A DNA stretch of 64,000 bases, from positions 1-64,000 of the forward strand of contig JAEEJY010000030.1 of NCBI GenBank assembly GCA_016282155.1, in the 5' to 3' direction. The notes under the pieces are model-generated. The model saw nothing but the letters and a program-made list of their open reading frames with translations. It searched no databases and was not told the origin of the DNA. Both the position numbers and the translations under genes were made by a program. Numbering within the stretch: position 1 is the stretch's first letter; each line of letters begins with the position of its first letter. Shown piece after piece: positions 1 through 9,218 of this stretch. Source of the DNA: Caryophanales bacterium (GTDB lineage: Bacteria; Bacillota_I; Bacilli_A; RF39; UBA660).

Positions 1-786
1 AAAAGTTTTAGAAATGAAATAACTCCAGGTAACTTTATCTTTAGAGTAAGAGAATTTGAACAAATGGAACTTGAATTCTTCTGTAAACCTAATACTGATT
101 TAGAATGGTTTGCTTTCTGGAAACAATATTGTTTAGATTTCTTAAAAGAATTAGGATTAGAAGGAAAGAATTTAAGATATAGAGATCACTCTAAAGAAGA
201 ATTATCATTCTATAGTAAAGCTACTACTGATATTGAATATTTATTCCCAATGGGTTGGGGAGAATTATGGGGAATAGCAGATCGTACTGACTATGATTTA
301 TCAGTACATATGAATCATTCAAAACAAGATTTAAGATACTTAGATCCTGAAACTAATGAAAAATATATTCCTTATGTTGTTGAACCTTCTGTAGGTGTAG
401 ATAGATTATTCTTAGCAATTTTAACTGAAAGTTATAACAAAGAAACTCTGGAAGATGGAAGCGAAAGAGAAGTACTTAAATTAAAACCTTTCTTAGCACC
501 ATACAAAGCTTGTGTTTTACCATTAATTAAGAAGAATCACAGTGAAAAAGCTTTAGAAATCTACCAAGATTTATCTAAATACTTCAGTGTTTCTTATGAT
601 GAATCAGCAAATATTGGTAAAAGATATCGTCGTGCTGATGTAGTAGGTACACCATTCTGTATTACTGTAGATGATGAAACTATTAATAATAATACAGTAA
701 CAGTACGTGATAGAGATACAATGGAACAAGTAACTATAAGTTTAGATGAATTAAAAGATTATATCGAAAAAAGAATTAAATTTTAA
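1..786 (+). CDS. glyQS: glycyl-tRNA synthetase, dimeric class II type (5' end outside window)
   Basis: The reading frame is open from base 1, so only the C-terminal 261 residues are seen. The enzyme charges tRNA-Gly with glycine in the cytoplasm. The visible part includes class II catalytic-core sequence (RVREFEQME, then GWGELWGIADRTDYDL), a motif 3 segment (EPSVGVDRL) and a C-terminal anticodon-binding domain starting near APYKACVLPL. This is the single-chain alpha2 type, not the GlyQ/GlyS two-subunit type. An ATG at 64 lies inside the conserved core and is not the start. A terminator hairpin overlaps the stop codon. Identification is secure; the true start cannot be seen. Confidence 0.96.
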   Translation, partial: KSFRNEITPGNFIFRVREFEQMELEFFCKPNTDLEWFAFWKQYCLDFLKELGLEGKNLRYRDHSKEELSFYSKATTDIEYLFPMGWGELWGIADRTDYDLSVHMNHSKQDLRYLDPETNEKYIPYVVEPSVGVDRLFLAILTESYNKETLEDGSEREVLKLKPFLAPYKACVLPLIKKNHSEKALEIYQDLSKYFSVSYDESANIGKRYRRADVVGTPFCITVDDETINNNTVTVRDRDTMEQVTISLDELKDYIEKRIKF

Positions 787-798
787 TTCTTTTTTTTG
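767..798 (+). terminator. intrinsic terminator of glyQS
   Basis: A perfect AT-rich inverted repeat (AAAGAATTAAA / TTTAATTCTTT) overlaps the stop codon and runs into a long T tract. Confidence 0.8.
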
Positions 799-834
799 TG
801 TTATAATAGTATTAGTGAGAATAAAAAGAAACTA

Positions 835-864
835 TTGAAAAAAGATATATATTTGTGATAGAAT
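835..864 (+). promoter_or_regulatory. likely promoter of sepF-divIVA
   Basis: TTGAAA (835-840), 18-bp spacer, TAGAAT (859-864) with a TG two bases upstream (extended -10). A second extended -10, TGTTATAAT, lies at 799-807 just after the glyQS terminator. Confidence 0.55.
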
Positions 865-902
865 TATATTAGAATGAAATAATAACGTAGGAGGAATAAA
901 TT

Positions 903-1298
903 ATGGGAATTTTAAAAGGTATATTTGGTGGTTCTGATGATGAAAGAACTGTTGAAACTGACAACTATTATAATGTAAAACCTGATGATGCTATTGATGA
1001 ATCTGGAAAGAGTAAAATGATTTTACTAGAGCCTAGAGCTTATTCAGAATCATACCAAATAATAGATCATTTAAAAAATAGAAAAACAGTTGTAGTTAAC
1101 TTAAAAAGAGTAACAGCAACTCAAGCTAAGAGAATTATGGATGTTTTAAATGGTGCTGTATGTGCTATTAACGGAGATATTCAAAAATTAGGTGGTGGAA
1201 TTTTCTTATGTACACCTAATAATGTAAATATTGAAGGAAAAATTTCTGACGAAACAGATAAGAAAGAAGAAGAAGTTAAAGAAGACGTTGAATGGTAA
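903..1298 (+). CDS. sepF: cell division protein SepF
   Basis: 131 aa. SepF bundles FtsZ filaments and links the Z-ring to the membrane at mid-cell. The N-terminal MGILKGIFGG stretch fits the membrane-targeting helix. The SepF domain spans about residues 45-115 and shows the family hallmarks: EPRAYSES, VVVNLKR, ...AKRIMDVLNGAV, and GGGIFLCTPNNV. A strong AGGAGG ribosome site precedes the ATG. divIVA follows after 26 bases, so the two are probably co-transcribed. In Bacillus, sepF and divIVA are separated by ylmG and ylmH, which are missing here. The position matches the division cluster of Firmicutes, although ftsZ is not nearby. Confidence 0.95.
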   Translation: MGILKGIFGGSDDERTVETDNYYNVKPDDAIDESGKSKMILLEPRAYSESYQIIDHLKNRKTVVVNLKRVTATQAKRIMDVLNGAVCAINGDIQKLGGGIFLCTPNNVNIEGKISDETDKKEEEVKEDVEW

Positions 1299-1324
1299 AA
1301 CTACTTAGGTAGTGGGGTGATGAT

Positions 1325-1783
1325 ATGGATAAATTTAATAGAACCCTTCATGGATATGATCCTGATGAGGTAAATGCATTCTTAGATCAAGTTATAAATC
1401 ATGTTGAAAAAATGGTTAATGAGATGAAAGAAAAAGATGCTAAGATAAAAGATTTAGAATCAAGATTAACTGTTAATGAAGACATGAAAGCTAAACTTGA
1501 AACTTATGAAAAACTCGAAGAATCATTAAAACAAACTGCTTTTATGGCAGAAAGAACAGGGGAGCAAATTAAAAATAATGCTTACCGTGAAAGTGAAATG
1601 ATTCTTGAAGATGCTAAGAAGAATGCTAACCGTATCGTAAATAATGCCTTATTAAAAGCTGAGAGAGCTAGTGATGAAGCTGCTTTACTTAAACGTAATG
1701 TAAATATCTTCAAAAGACGCTTAAGAAGTGTTATTGAAGAGCAACTTGAAATGGTAAATGAAATAGAGAAGATTGATTTTTAA
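1325..1783 (+). CDS. divIVA: DivIVA-domain cell division/polarity protein
   Basis: 152 aa. DivIVA family proteins sense negative membrane curvature at poles and septa and recruit division and wall-synthesis factors. The N-terminus (FNRTLHGYDPDEVNAFLDQV) is the conserved lipid-binding domain, although the family's exposed Phe/Arg loop cannot be assigned with certainty. Residues 25-145 are a long charged heptad-like coiled coil. It lies directly after sepF with a GGGGTGATGAT ribosome site. A GpsB-like role is possible because the protein is short, but the N-terminal signature fits DivIVA. A terminator follows at its stop. Confidence 0.92.
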   Translation: MDKFNRTLHGYDPDEVNAFLDQVINHVEKMVNEMKEKDAKIKDLESRLTVNEDMKAKLETYEKLEESLKQTAFMAERTGEQIKNNAYRESEMILEDAKKNANRIVNNALLKAERASDEAALLKRNVNIFKRRLRSVIEEQLEMVNEIEKIDF

Positions 1784-1798
1784 TCTTCTCTATTTTTA
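1764..1798 (+). terminator. terminator of sepF-divIVA
   Basis: Inverted repeat TAGAGAAGATT / AATCTTCTCTA overlapping the divIVA stop codon, followed by TTTTTAT. Confidence 0.85.
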
Positions 1799-1801
1799 TA
1801 C

Positions 1802-1830
1802 TTGAATTATCTTTAAATTTATTATATAAT
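1802..1830 (+). promoter_or_regulatory. promoter of the ileS T-box leader
   Basis: TTGAAT (1802-1807), 17-bp spacer, TATAAT (1825-1830). This predicts a transcript starting near 1837. Confidence 0.85.
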
Positions 1831-1839
1831 TATTGCATT

Positions 1840-2051
1840 GAAGCAGTTGATGAAGACGGTAAATAGGAACGTTTATAGAGAGGTTACGTTTGGTGGAAGT
1901 AACTAAATAGAACTATTTATAGATCACTTCGGATGTTTTTTATGGATAAGATAAAAACGGTAGCGCGTTATAGCTTTGAGGTAGAATTTATTCTATGAAT
2001 TAAGGTGGTACCACGCGTTTAACACGTCCTTATATAAGGATGTGTTTTTTT
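1840..2051 (+). promoter_or_regulatory. T-box leader controlling ileS (Ile specifier)
   Basis: A T-box riboswitch binds uncharged tRNA and switches between termination and readthrough. The Stem I apical sequence GTTTGGTGGAAGTAAC and the T-box AGGTGGTACCACGCG (2003-2017) are present. The terminator is the ACACGTCCTT/AAGGATGTGT hairpin with a T tract (2022-2051). The likely specifier codon is ATC (1923-1925), followed by A and CTT exactly as in the thrS leader of this window, which carries ACT. Low charged tRNA-Ile should switch ileS on. This leader fills the 1784-2066 gap. Confidence 0.93.
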
Positions 2052-2066
2052 GTTAGGAGGAATAAT

Positions 2067-5000
2067 ATGAATGAATTTAAAGAACTTGATAAAAGAACTG
2101 TTCATGAAGTAGAAACTGATATTTTAAAGAATTGGCAAGATGTTGATATCTTAAATAAAACTATTGAAAATAGAAATGGAAAAGAAGACTATGTATTCTT
2201 TGATGGACCTGCGACAGCTAATGGTATGCCAGGATTACATCATATGGTAGCTAAATTCTTAAAAGATAGTTTCTGTAAATACCAAACAATGAAAGGTAAA
2301 AGAGTACTTCGTAAAATAGGTTGGGATACTCACGGACTTCCAGTAGAAGTTAATGTAGAAAAAAAACTTGGTTTTACAGGTAAAGCTGATATCGAAAAAT
2401 ATGGTATTGAAGCATTTAACAAACTTTGTAAAGAAACAGTTTGGGATAATGAAAATGCCTTCCGTAGATTAACTAATGAAATGGGTCAATTTATTGATCT
2501 AGATAATAGATATATTACATATGATAATAATTATATTGAAACAGAATGGTATATCTTAAAGAAATTCTTTGATGAAGGTTTATTCTATGAAGGTGTTAAG
2601 ATTATGCCTTGGTGTCCAAGATGTGGAACAGGACTAGCTAGTCATGAAGTAGCTCAAGGATATAAAGAAATTGATGCTAATACAGTTATTGTTCCATTTA
2701 AGAGAAAAGATGAAGATAGTTATTTCTTAGTTTGGACAACAACTCCATGGACTTTAATAAGTAATGTTGGACTTTGTGTTAATCCAGATGAAACATATGT
2801 TAAAGTTGCTAGTAAAGGATATAATTTTATCTTAGCAAAAGCATTATTAAATAGTGTTATTGGCGAAGAATATGAAATTGTTGAAGAATACAAAGGAAAA
2901 GATTTAGAATATGTTGAATATGAACAATTAATTCCTAGTGATATAAAGATTACTGGTAAAGGATTCTTTGTAACATGTGATAATTATGTAACTATGTCTG
3001 ATGGTACTGGTATTGTACATATCGCTCCAGCTTTTGGTGAAGACGATGCTAAAGTAGGTAAAAAATATAAATTACCTTATGTTAATCCAGTAGGAGAAGA
3101 TGCTAGATATACTGAAGGATTATGGAAAGGTATGAATATCTTTGAAGCTGATCTTGAAGTAATTAAATGGTTAAAAGATAATGATAAATTATTCAAAAAA
3201 CAAAAAATTAAACACGACTATCCACATTGTTGGAGATGTGATTCACCACTTGTTTATTATTCAAGACCTTCTTATTATTTAGAAGTTACTAAATTAAAAG
3301 ATAAAATAATTGAAGAAAATAAAAAAGTTAATTGGTACCCATCATTTGTTGGTGAAAAACGTTTTGGTAATTGGCTAGAAAATATGAATGACTGGGCAAT
3401 TTCAAGAAATAGATATTGGGGTACACCACTTCCATTATGGAGATGTTCTTGCGGTCATATGGAAATGATTGGTTCAAGACAAGAATTAAAAGAAAAAGCT
3501 GTCGAAGAAGTTAATCCAGAAACTATTGATTTACATAGACCTTATGTTGATGATATTCATATTAAGTGTCCAGAATGTGGTAAATTAATGGAAAGAGATA
3601 AATCTGTTATCGATTGTTGGTTTGATAGTGGTGCAATGCCATTTAGTCAATACCATTATCCTTTTGAAAATAAAGAATTATGGGAAAGCCAATATCCAGC
3701 AGACTTTATTGCTGAAGGAATTGACCAAACTAGAGGATGGTTCTATTCATTACTTGTAATAGGTGTTTTTGTAACAGGAAAATCACCATATAAGAATGTT
3801 TTAGTAAATGAATTATTACTAGATAAATTTGGTCATAAAATGCATAAATCTAAAGGAAATGCTGTTGAACCATTTACTGTTATAAATAAATATGGTGCTG
3901 ATGCTGTAAGATGGTATTTAGCATACGTAAGTCCAACTTGGACTCCACTTAAATTTGATGAAGAAGGTATCAAAGAAGTAAATTCGAAGTTCTTTAATAC
4001 ACTTAAAAATACTTATACATTCTTTAGTATGTATGCTAATGCGGATAAGGTAGATCCACGTACTTATCATGTTGAATATGAAGACTTAGAAGAAATCGAT
4101 AAATGGTTACTTTCTAAATATAATAAATTAGTTAAATATGTAACTGATGCATTTAATGAATATGATTTAAATAAAGTAGTTCGTGAAATAACTAATTTTG
4201 CTAGTGAAGATTTATCTAACTGGTATATTAGACGTAATAGAAGAAGATTCTGGTCTAGTACATTAGATACAAGTAAAAAAGCTGTATATCAAACTACTTA
4301 TGAAGTATTAGTAGGATTAACTGAGTTAATCGCTCCAATTAGTCCATTTATTTCTGAAGAAATATATACTAAATTAACTGGTAAAGAATCAGTTCATTTA
4401 GCAGATTATCCAGAATTTGAAGCAGCTAAGGTAAATGAACATATCGAAGAAAGAATGGACTTAGTAAGAGATTTAATTTCTATCGGTAGAAATGCTCGTG
4501 AAGAAGCTAAAATCAAAGTTCGTCAACCAATTAGTGAAGTATTAATTGATTCAAGATATGAGAATATTATTAAAGATTTAGTTTCATTAATTGAAGAAGA
4601 ATTAAATGTTAAAGAAGTTAAGTTTGTAAGTGATGTTCATAATTATATGGACTTCATGGTAAAACCAAACTTCAAAGTAGCTGGACCTGTCTTTGGACCA
4701 AAAATTAAAGAATTAACTAACTACTTAAATGGTTTAAGTATGGAAGATATTAATACTTTAAGAAATGGTGATAGTTTAAATGCAACTATTGATGGTGATA
4801 GTTATGAAATAACAAGCGATATGGCTGATATTCGTATTAGTGCTAAGGAAGGATTTAATGTTGCAATGGATAATAATAAATTTGTAATTTTAAATACTGA
4901 ACTTACAGATGAATTAATTGAAGAAGGTATCGCAAGAGAATTTATTTCTAAAATCCAAAACATGCGTAAAACTAAAGATTATAATATCGTAGATCGTATA

Positions 5001-5168
5001 ACTATTTACTATAATGGTGATAGTGATGTAGATGCTACTATTAGTAATTTAAAAGAATTTATTATGAAAGAGACTTTAGCAACAGATATCGTTAAGAAAG
5101 ATAACTTAACTGAAAGTTTTGACTTAAATGGTCATGAAACATTCTTAGATACAGAAAAGAACAACTAG
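2067..5168 (+). CDS. ileS: isoleucyl-tRNA synthetase, long (eukaryote-like, IleS2) type
   Basis: 1033 aa. Charges tRNA-Ile. The HIGH-like motif is GLHH (residues 56-59, in GPATANGMPGLHH) and the KMSKS-like motif is KMHKS (591-595). Cysteine pairs near CPRCG, CWRCD, CSCG and CPECG fit zinc-binding sites. The length and the HIGH-region context match the roughly 1040-aa class found in eukaryotes and many Firmicutes/Bacteroidetes, a class known for naturally low mupirocin sensitivity. I chose ATG 2067 because AGGAGG lies just upstream; the in-frame ATG at 2040 is inside the leader terminator. The gene is alone under T-box control and ends in a terminator. Confidence 0.97.
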   Translation: MNEFKELDKRTVHEVETDILKNWQDVDILNKTIENRNGKEDYVFFDGPATANGMPGLHHMVAKFLKDSFCKYQTMKGKRVLRKIGWDTHGLPVEVNVEKKLGFTGKADIEKYGIEAFNKLCKETVWDNENAFRRLTNEMGQFIDLDNRYITYDNNYIETEWYILKKFFDEGLFYEGVKIMPWCPRCGTGLASHEVAQGYKEIDANTVIVPFKRKDEDSYFLVWTTTPWTLISNVGLCVNPDETYVKVASKGYNFILAKALLNSVIGEEYEIVEEYKGKDLEYVEYEQLIPSDIKITGKGFFVTCDNYVTMSDGTGIVHIAPAFGEDDAKVGKKYKLPYVNPVGEDARYTEGLWKGMNIFEADLEVIKWLKDNDKLFKKQKIKHDYPHCWRCDSPLVYYSRPSYYLEVTKLKDKIIEENKKVNWYPSFVGEKRFGNWLENMNDWAISRNRYWGTPLPLWRCSCGHMEMIGSRQELKEKAVEEVNPETIDLHRPYVDDIHIKCPECGKLMERDKSVIDCWFDSGAMPFSQYHYPFENKELWESQYPADFIAEGIDQTRGWFYSLLVIGVFVTGKSPYKNVLVNELLLDKFGHKMHKSKGNAVEPFTVINKYGADAVRWYLAYVSPTWTPLKFDEEGIKEVNSKFFNTLKNTYTFFSMYANADKVDPRTYHVEYEDLEEIDKWLLSKYNKLVKYVTDAFNEYDLNKVVREITNFASEDLSNWYIRRNRRRFWSSTLDTSKKAVYQTTYEVLVGLTELIAPISPFISEEIYTKLTGKESVHLADYPEFEAAKVNEHIEERMDLVRDLISIGRNAREEAKIKVRQPISEVLIDSRYENIIKDLVSLIEEELNVKEVKFVSDVHNYMDFMVKPNFKVAGPVFGPKIKELTNYLNGLSMEDINTLRNGDSLNATIDGDSYEITSDMADIRISAKEGFNVAMDNNKFVILNTELTDELIEEGIAREFISKIQNMRKTKDYNIVDRITIYYNGDSDVDATISNLKEFIMKETLATDIVKKDNLTESFDLNGHETFLDTEKNN

Positions 5169-5183
5169 TGTTGTTCTTTTTTT
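5155..5183 (+). terminator. ileS terminator
   Basis: AAAAGAACAAC / GTTGTTCTTTT with a TAGT loop, then T tract. It spans the stop codon. Confidence 0.85.
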
Positions 5184-5184
5184 A

Positions 5185-5213
5185 TTGTTTTTAAAAGAAT
5201 TTAGTGTTATACT
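5185..5213 (+). promoter_or_regulatory. promoter of the zinc-ribbon membrane protein gene
   Basis: TTGTTT (5185-5190), 17-bp spacer, TATACT (5208-5213) with an extended TG at -14/-15. Confidence 0.65.
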
Positions 5214-5239
5214 ATTTATAGAAAATAGGAGGGATATAT

Positions 5240-5875
5240 ATGAAATGTCCTAATTGCGGAAAAGAAAATAGTGAAGAATACAAATATTGTTATGATTGTG
5301 GAGAAGATTTAACTAGAGAAGAAGTAAAAGTTGTTAATTACAATTTAGAAGCTAAAACTAAAGTAATTATCACAGCGGCTATGATGTTAATAAGTGTTTT
5401 CTTCTTAACAGGAGTAAGTATTACTTTTAGTAGAAAAAATACTACTGAAGTTAGTGTTAACAATAATACTTTAGAACCTTCCGAAGAAATTGTTAATATT
5501 TTTACTTGTTCAAAAGTAGGTAATGATATCAACGAAGTAATTGCGATTACTCATCGTGATGGAGAGGTATTAGAGTATGCTAAAGAATATATCCTAAATA
5601 CTTACGGAATGACTAATGAATTAGTTAATAATTTAGTAACAAGATTTGGTATTATAGATAATGAAATAAGTGCTTATAAAAATGAAGTTGGTGTAAGTTA
5701 TTCTAAAGAAGATAGAATAGATTCAATAGTAGGAGCAAGAGTATTAACATTAAATTATTCTATAAGTCCTAAAAAAGTAAAAAATAAAAAAGTATTTAAC
5801 ATAGCTAAATACTCTGATTTAGAAATTGCTGATATTGTAAGATCTTACAAGAATGAAGGTTATGACTGCAAATAG
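5240..5875 (+). CDS. zinc-ribbon, single-pass membrane protein of unknown function
   Basis: 211 aa. A zinc-ribbon knuckle pair (CPNCGKEN...CYDCGED, residues 3-22) is followed by one membrane helix (about 42-62) and an extracytoplasmic region with no recognised domain. An N-terminal cytosolic zinc ribbon plus one membrane span is common in Firmicutes membrane proteins whose roles are mostly unknown. It is monocistronic, with its own promoter and terminator. The function is not recognisable from sequence. Confidence 0.8.
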   Translation: MKCPNCGKENSEEYKYCYDCGEDLTREEVKVVNYNLEAKTKVIITAAMMLISVFFLTGVSITFSRKNTTEVSVNNNTLEPSEEIVNIFTCSKVGNDINEVIAITHRDGEVLEYAKEYILNTYGMTNELVNNLVTRFGIIDNEISAYKNEVGVSYSKEDRIDSIVGARVLTLNYSISPKKVKNKKVFNIAKYSDLEIADIVRSYKNEGYDCK

Positions 5876-5888
5876 CAGTCTTTTTTTT
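5864..5888 (+). terminator. terminator of the zinc-ribbon protein gene
   Basis: GACTGC / GCAGTC stem spanning the stop codon, followed by eight T. Confidence 0.85.
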
Positions 5889-5893
5889 ACAAT

Positions 5894-5919
5894 AAAAAAA
5901 TGCTTATGCAGCATTTTTC
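5894..5919 (-). terminator. rpmB terminator
   Basis: Read on the minus strand: AAAAATGCT gcata AGCATTTTTTT, overlapping the last rpmB codons. It is symmetrical and may stop transcription from both sides. Confidence 0.75.
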
Positions 5920-6077
5920 TTTAATGTTCTTAATTCTCTAGAAGTCATTCTAACAGTTTGGCCATTTTCTAAAGTTACTTTTTGATAATTAGGTTTTTGA
6001 GCATGTCTTGTTGCTTTACATGAATGAGATCTTCTATTTCCAAATAATGGAGTAGTATTTGATACATTTTTTGCCAT
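5904..6077 (-). CDS. rpmB: 50S ribosomal protein L28
   Basis: 57 aa, starting MAKNVSNTT and ending LRTLKKNAA. L28 is a small basic protein of the large ribosomal subunit. Family features are the N-terminal GNRRSHSCKAT segment (matching the GNnVSHSxxkT pattern), PNYQKVTLENG, and a basic C-terminal stretch. The zinc-knuckle cysteines of some L28 forms are absent, so this looks like the Cys-minus type, although Cys20 remains. An AGGAGG ribosome site lies at the correct distance on the minus strand. The gene has its own promoter (6126-6154) and terminator. Confidence 0.95.
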   Translation of the reverse strand: MAKNVSNTTPLFGNRRSHSCKATRHAQKPNYQKVTLENGQTVRMTSRELRTLKKNAA

Positions 6078-6125
6078 TTTAATATTCCTCCTTACAAAAT
6101 TTAAATTTTGTTTCCACGCTATATA

Positions 6126-6154
6126 ACTTTACCATATATTTGCGTTATTGTCAA
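6126..6154 (-). promoter_or_regulatory. rpmB promoter
   Basis: On the minus strand: TTGACA (6154-6149), 17-bp spacer, TAAAGT (6131-6126). The leader holds a small AAATTT-rich inverted repeat. Confidence 0.85.
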
Positions 6155-6233
6155 ATATTTTGCGTGATTTTTTGGGATATTATTAATAGAAGGATATTTC
6201 CCCAATTATTATAGTTAAAAAATTCTTTATTCA

Positions 6234-6242
6234 TGATAAAAT
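6234..6242 (+). promoter_or_regulatory. possible extended -10 for dnaE
   Basis: TG-A-TAAAAT just upstream of an AGGAGG ribosome site; no clear -35 was seen. Confidence 0.4.
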
Positions 6243-6263
6243 ATAGGAAAGGAGGATAAGTAT

Positions 6264-9173
6264 ATGTATGCACCTTTATATATAAAAACAAATAATTCAT
6301 TACTTGAGAGTTTAATTAAAATTGATGAATTAATTATGTATGCTAAAGCACATAATATTAAAGCTCTTACTATCACAGATAATCGTATGTATGGCGTAAT
6401 GGAATTCTATAAAGCATGTCTAGCTAATGACATTAAACCTATTATTGGGTTAGAAGTAACTATGCCTAAAATATTTGTTTTATATGCTAAGACAAATACA
6501 GGATATAAAAACCTCCTAAAACTATCAACTATTCAATCAGAAAGAGAATTAAATATTAATGATTTAAAAGAATATAATTCTGATTTAATATGTATTTTAC
6601 CATTTGAAGCTAAAGACTTATATGATGAATATAAATCTATATATAAAGATATTTATTTAAGTTATCGTAGTAAAGAAGAAAGAGACTTAATAGATATAAC
6701 TAATAAAGTTTATATGAATGAAACTTTATATTTAACAAATAAAGATAAAGAATATATTAATTATCTATATGGTATTAAAGAAGGAAATCTTGTAAGTAAT
6801 ATTCGTTTAAATAAAAAGAATAATTATATTATAAGTGAAGATGTTATTAAAAAACATTTTGGGGAAGACATTAATAATATTTATGAAATCGTAAATATGT
6901 GTAATGTTGATATTAAATATACAAGTGATTTACTACCTAAATATGAATGTCCAGATAACATGGATGAATATTCTTATTTAAAAAAATTATGTATTGATGG
7001 TTTAAAGAGAATCTTTGGTACAACAGTAGGTAGTGTATATAAAACTAGATTAAAACATGAACTAGAAATAATTAATAAGATGGGATTTTGTAATTATTTT
7101 TTGGTTGTATGGGATTTAATCAAATATGCGAAAGAAAATGATATATATATCGGTCCAGGAAGAGGATCAGCAGCCGGTTCTTTAGTATCATATCTTCTTA
7201 ATATAACGGAAATAGATCCAATTAAATATAATTTATTATTTGAAAGATTTTTAAATCCTGAACGTGTTACTATGCCTGATATTGATATTGATATGGAAGA
7301 TAGTAGACGTGATGATGTAATTAATTATTGTATTAATAAATATGGTCTTAAAAGAGTTGTTCCAATAATAGCTTTCGGTACTCTTCAATCAAAACAAGCT
7401 ATTCGTGATGTTGGAAGAACAATGAATATTGAGTTAAGTATTATTGATTATATTTGTAAACAAATAGATTCAAGATTATCTTTAAAAGAAAATTTAGATA
7501 AAAATAAAAAATTAAAAGATTATATTAGTATGGATGAAGAGCTACTTAAATTATATGAAGTAGCTAGCAAACTAGAAGGTATTAAAAGACATACTACTAT
7601 TCATGCTGCCGGTATCATTATGTCAAGAGTAGATATTGATGAAATAGTACCCTTAGACAAGAGTCATGTTGATTTTTATACTACAGCGTATGATATGAAT
7701 TATCTTGAAGAATTAGGGTTATTAAAAATAGATTTCTTAGCCTTAAAGAATTTAACTATTATGCATGATATCGTAAGAGATATTAAAGATATTGATATTA
7801 ATAATATTCCTTTAAATGATAAAGAAGCATTAAAGATATTCTATGATGTTGATACTTTAGGAATATTCCAATTTGAAAGTGATGGAATGATGAATTTCTT
7901 AAGAAAATTTAAACCAACATCTTTTGAAGATATATTTGCCGCTATTGCGTTATATCGTCCAGGACCTATGCAAAATATCGATACTTATATAAAAAGAAAA
8001 AGTGGTAAAGAAAAGATTAATTATTATCATCCTTCTTTAGAAAGTATCTTAAAACCAACATATGGAATATTAATTTATCAAGAACAAATTATGCAAGTAG
8101 CAAGTACTCTTGCTTCATATTCTTTAGGTGAAGCTGATATTTTAAGAAGGGCTATGTCTAAGAAAAAAGAAGAAATTCTTATTAAAGAAAAAGATAAATT
8201 TATTAAGAATGCTACTAATAATGGAGTAGACTTAAATACGGCTAAAGAAGTATATGATTTAATATTAAAATTTGCTTCCTACGGATTTAATAGATCTCAC
8301 TCTGTAGCGTACTCAATGATTGCGTATAAAATGGCTTATCTAAAAGCTCATTATCGCATTTATTTCACAAAGAATCTTTTAAATAATTATTTAGAAGATA
8401 CAAATAAAAAGAAAAGTTATATCAATGAACTTCGTAAACATAATATTGAAGTAGTAGTCCCAGATATTAATATAAGTGAAAAAGAATTTGTTATTAAAAA
8501 TAATAAAGTTGTTTATCCTTTAGAAGGAATTAAAGGAGTAGGGGCTAACGCTATTAATCTTATTCTTGAAGAAAGAAATAAAGAAGAATTTAAAGATATT
8601 TATGATTTCTTTAAAAGATGTTATAGTAAGGCTGTTAATAAAAAAGTTGTAGAAAGTTTAATCTATGCTGGATGCTTTGATAGCTTTAATATTAATCGTA
8701 ATACTTTAATAAATTCTTTAGATGATCTAATTAATTATAGTGAAATATCAGGAGGATTTGATGACGAATTTAATCTAAAACCTGTTTTAAATGAAATAGA
8801 AGAATTTGATAAAAGAGAATTACTTCTCCATGAACACGATGTATTTGGATTCTATTTTACAAGACATCCAGTATCAGAATATAAAAATAGTACTTATGTA
8901 GAATTAGATAAATTAAATGAATATTTTGATAAAGATATTAAGACAGTTGTTTTAGTTGATAGAATTAAAGAGACAAGTACTAAGAAAAATGAAAAGATGC
9001 TATTTATTACAGGTAGTGATGAAATAACAACTGTTGATTTAGTAATGTTTCCTAGCGTATATAAAGATTATTTAGATCTTAAAGTAGGTAATGTTATTGA
9101 AGTATCTGCTCATGTTGAAAAGAGATTTGATAAATATCAATTAATTATTTCAAAGATAAAATATTTAAAGTAA
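6264..9173 (+). CDS. dnaE: DNA polymerase III alpha subunit, short DnaE type
   Basis: 969 aa. A C-family replicative polymerase; in low-GC Gram-positives DnaE extends primers before PolC takes over. The order is PHP domain (about 1-200), catalytic palm with GPGRGSAAGS and the metal-binding aspartates in PDIDIDMED (338-346), fingers with YRPGPM and RSHSVAY, a helix-hairpin-helix region (EGIKGVGANA) and a C-terminal OB-fold region. It is shorter than the usual 1100-1160 aa. The first PHP strand reads YIKTNNSLLES where active PHP domains have HVHSxYSLLDG, so the histidine metal ligands are lost. No editing activity is expected from this PHP. Confidence 0.97.
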   Translation: MYAPLYIKTNNSLLESLIKIDELIMYAKAHNIKALTITDNRMYGVMEFYKACLANDIKPIIGLEVTMPKIFVLYAKTNTGYKNLLKLSTIQSERELNINDLKEYNSDLICILPFEAKDLYDEYKSIYKDIYLSYRSKEERDLIDITNKVYMNETLYLTNKDKEYINYLYGIKEGNLVSNIRLNKKNNYIISEDVIKKHFGEDINNIYEIVNMCNVDIKYTSDLLPKYECPDNMDEYSYLKKLCIDGLKRIFGTTVGSVYKTRLKHELEIINKMGFCNYFLVVWDLIKYAKENDIYIGPGRGSAAGSLVSYLLNITEIDPIKYNLLFERFLNPERVTMPDIDIDMEDSRRDDVINYCINKYGLKRVVPIIAFGTLQSKQAIRDVGRTMNIELSIIDYICKQIDSRLSLKENLDKNKKLKDYISMDEELLKLYEVASKLEGIKRHTTIHAAGIIMSRVDIDEIVPLDKSHVDFYTTAYDMNYLEELGLLKIDFLALKNLTIMHDIVRDIKDIDINNIPLNDKEALKIFYDVDTLGIFQFESDGMMNFLRKFKPTSFEDIFAAIALYRPGPMQNIDTYIKRKSGKEKINYYHPSLESILKPTYGILIYQEQIMQVASTLASYSLGEADILRRAMSKKKEEILIKEKDKFIKNATNNGVDLNTAKEVYDLILKFASYGFNRSHSVAYSMIAYKMAYLKAHYRIYFTKNLLNNYLEDTNKKKSYINELRKHNIEVVVPDINISEKEFVIKNNKVVYPLEGIKGVGANAINLILEERNKEEFKDIYDFFKRCYSKAVNKKVVESLIYAGCFDSFNINRNTLINSLDDLINYSEISGGFDDEFNLKPVLNEIEEFDKRELLLHEHDVFGFYFTRHPVSEYKNSTYVELDKLNEYFDKDIKTVVLVDRIKETSTKKNEKMLFITGSDEITTVDLVMFPSVYKDYLDLKVGNVIEVSAHVEKRFDKYQLIISKIKYLK

Positions 9174-9188
9174 AAAATAATAAAACTA

Positions 9189-9197
9189 TGTTATAAT
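9189..9197 (+). promoter_or_regulatory. extended -10 promoter of frr
   Basis: TG-T-TATAAT, 22 bases before the frr ATG. The -35 box is not obvious. Confidence 0.55.
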
Positions 9198-9218
9198 ATT
9201 TAAGAAAGAGGTTATATT

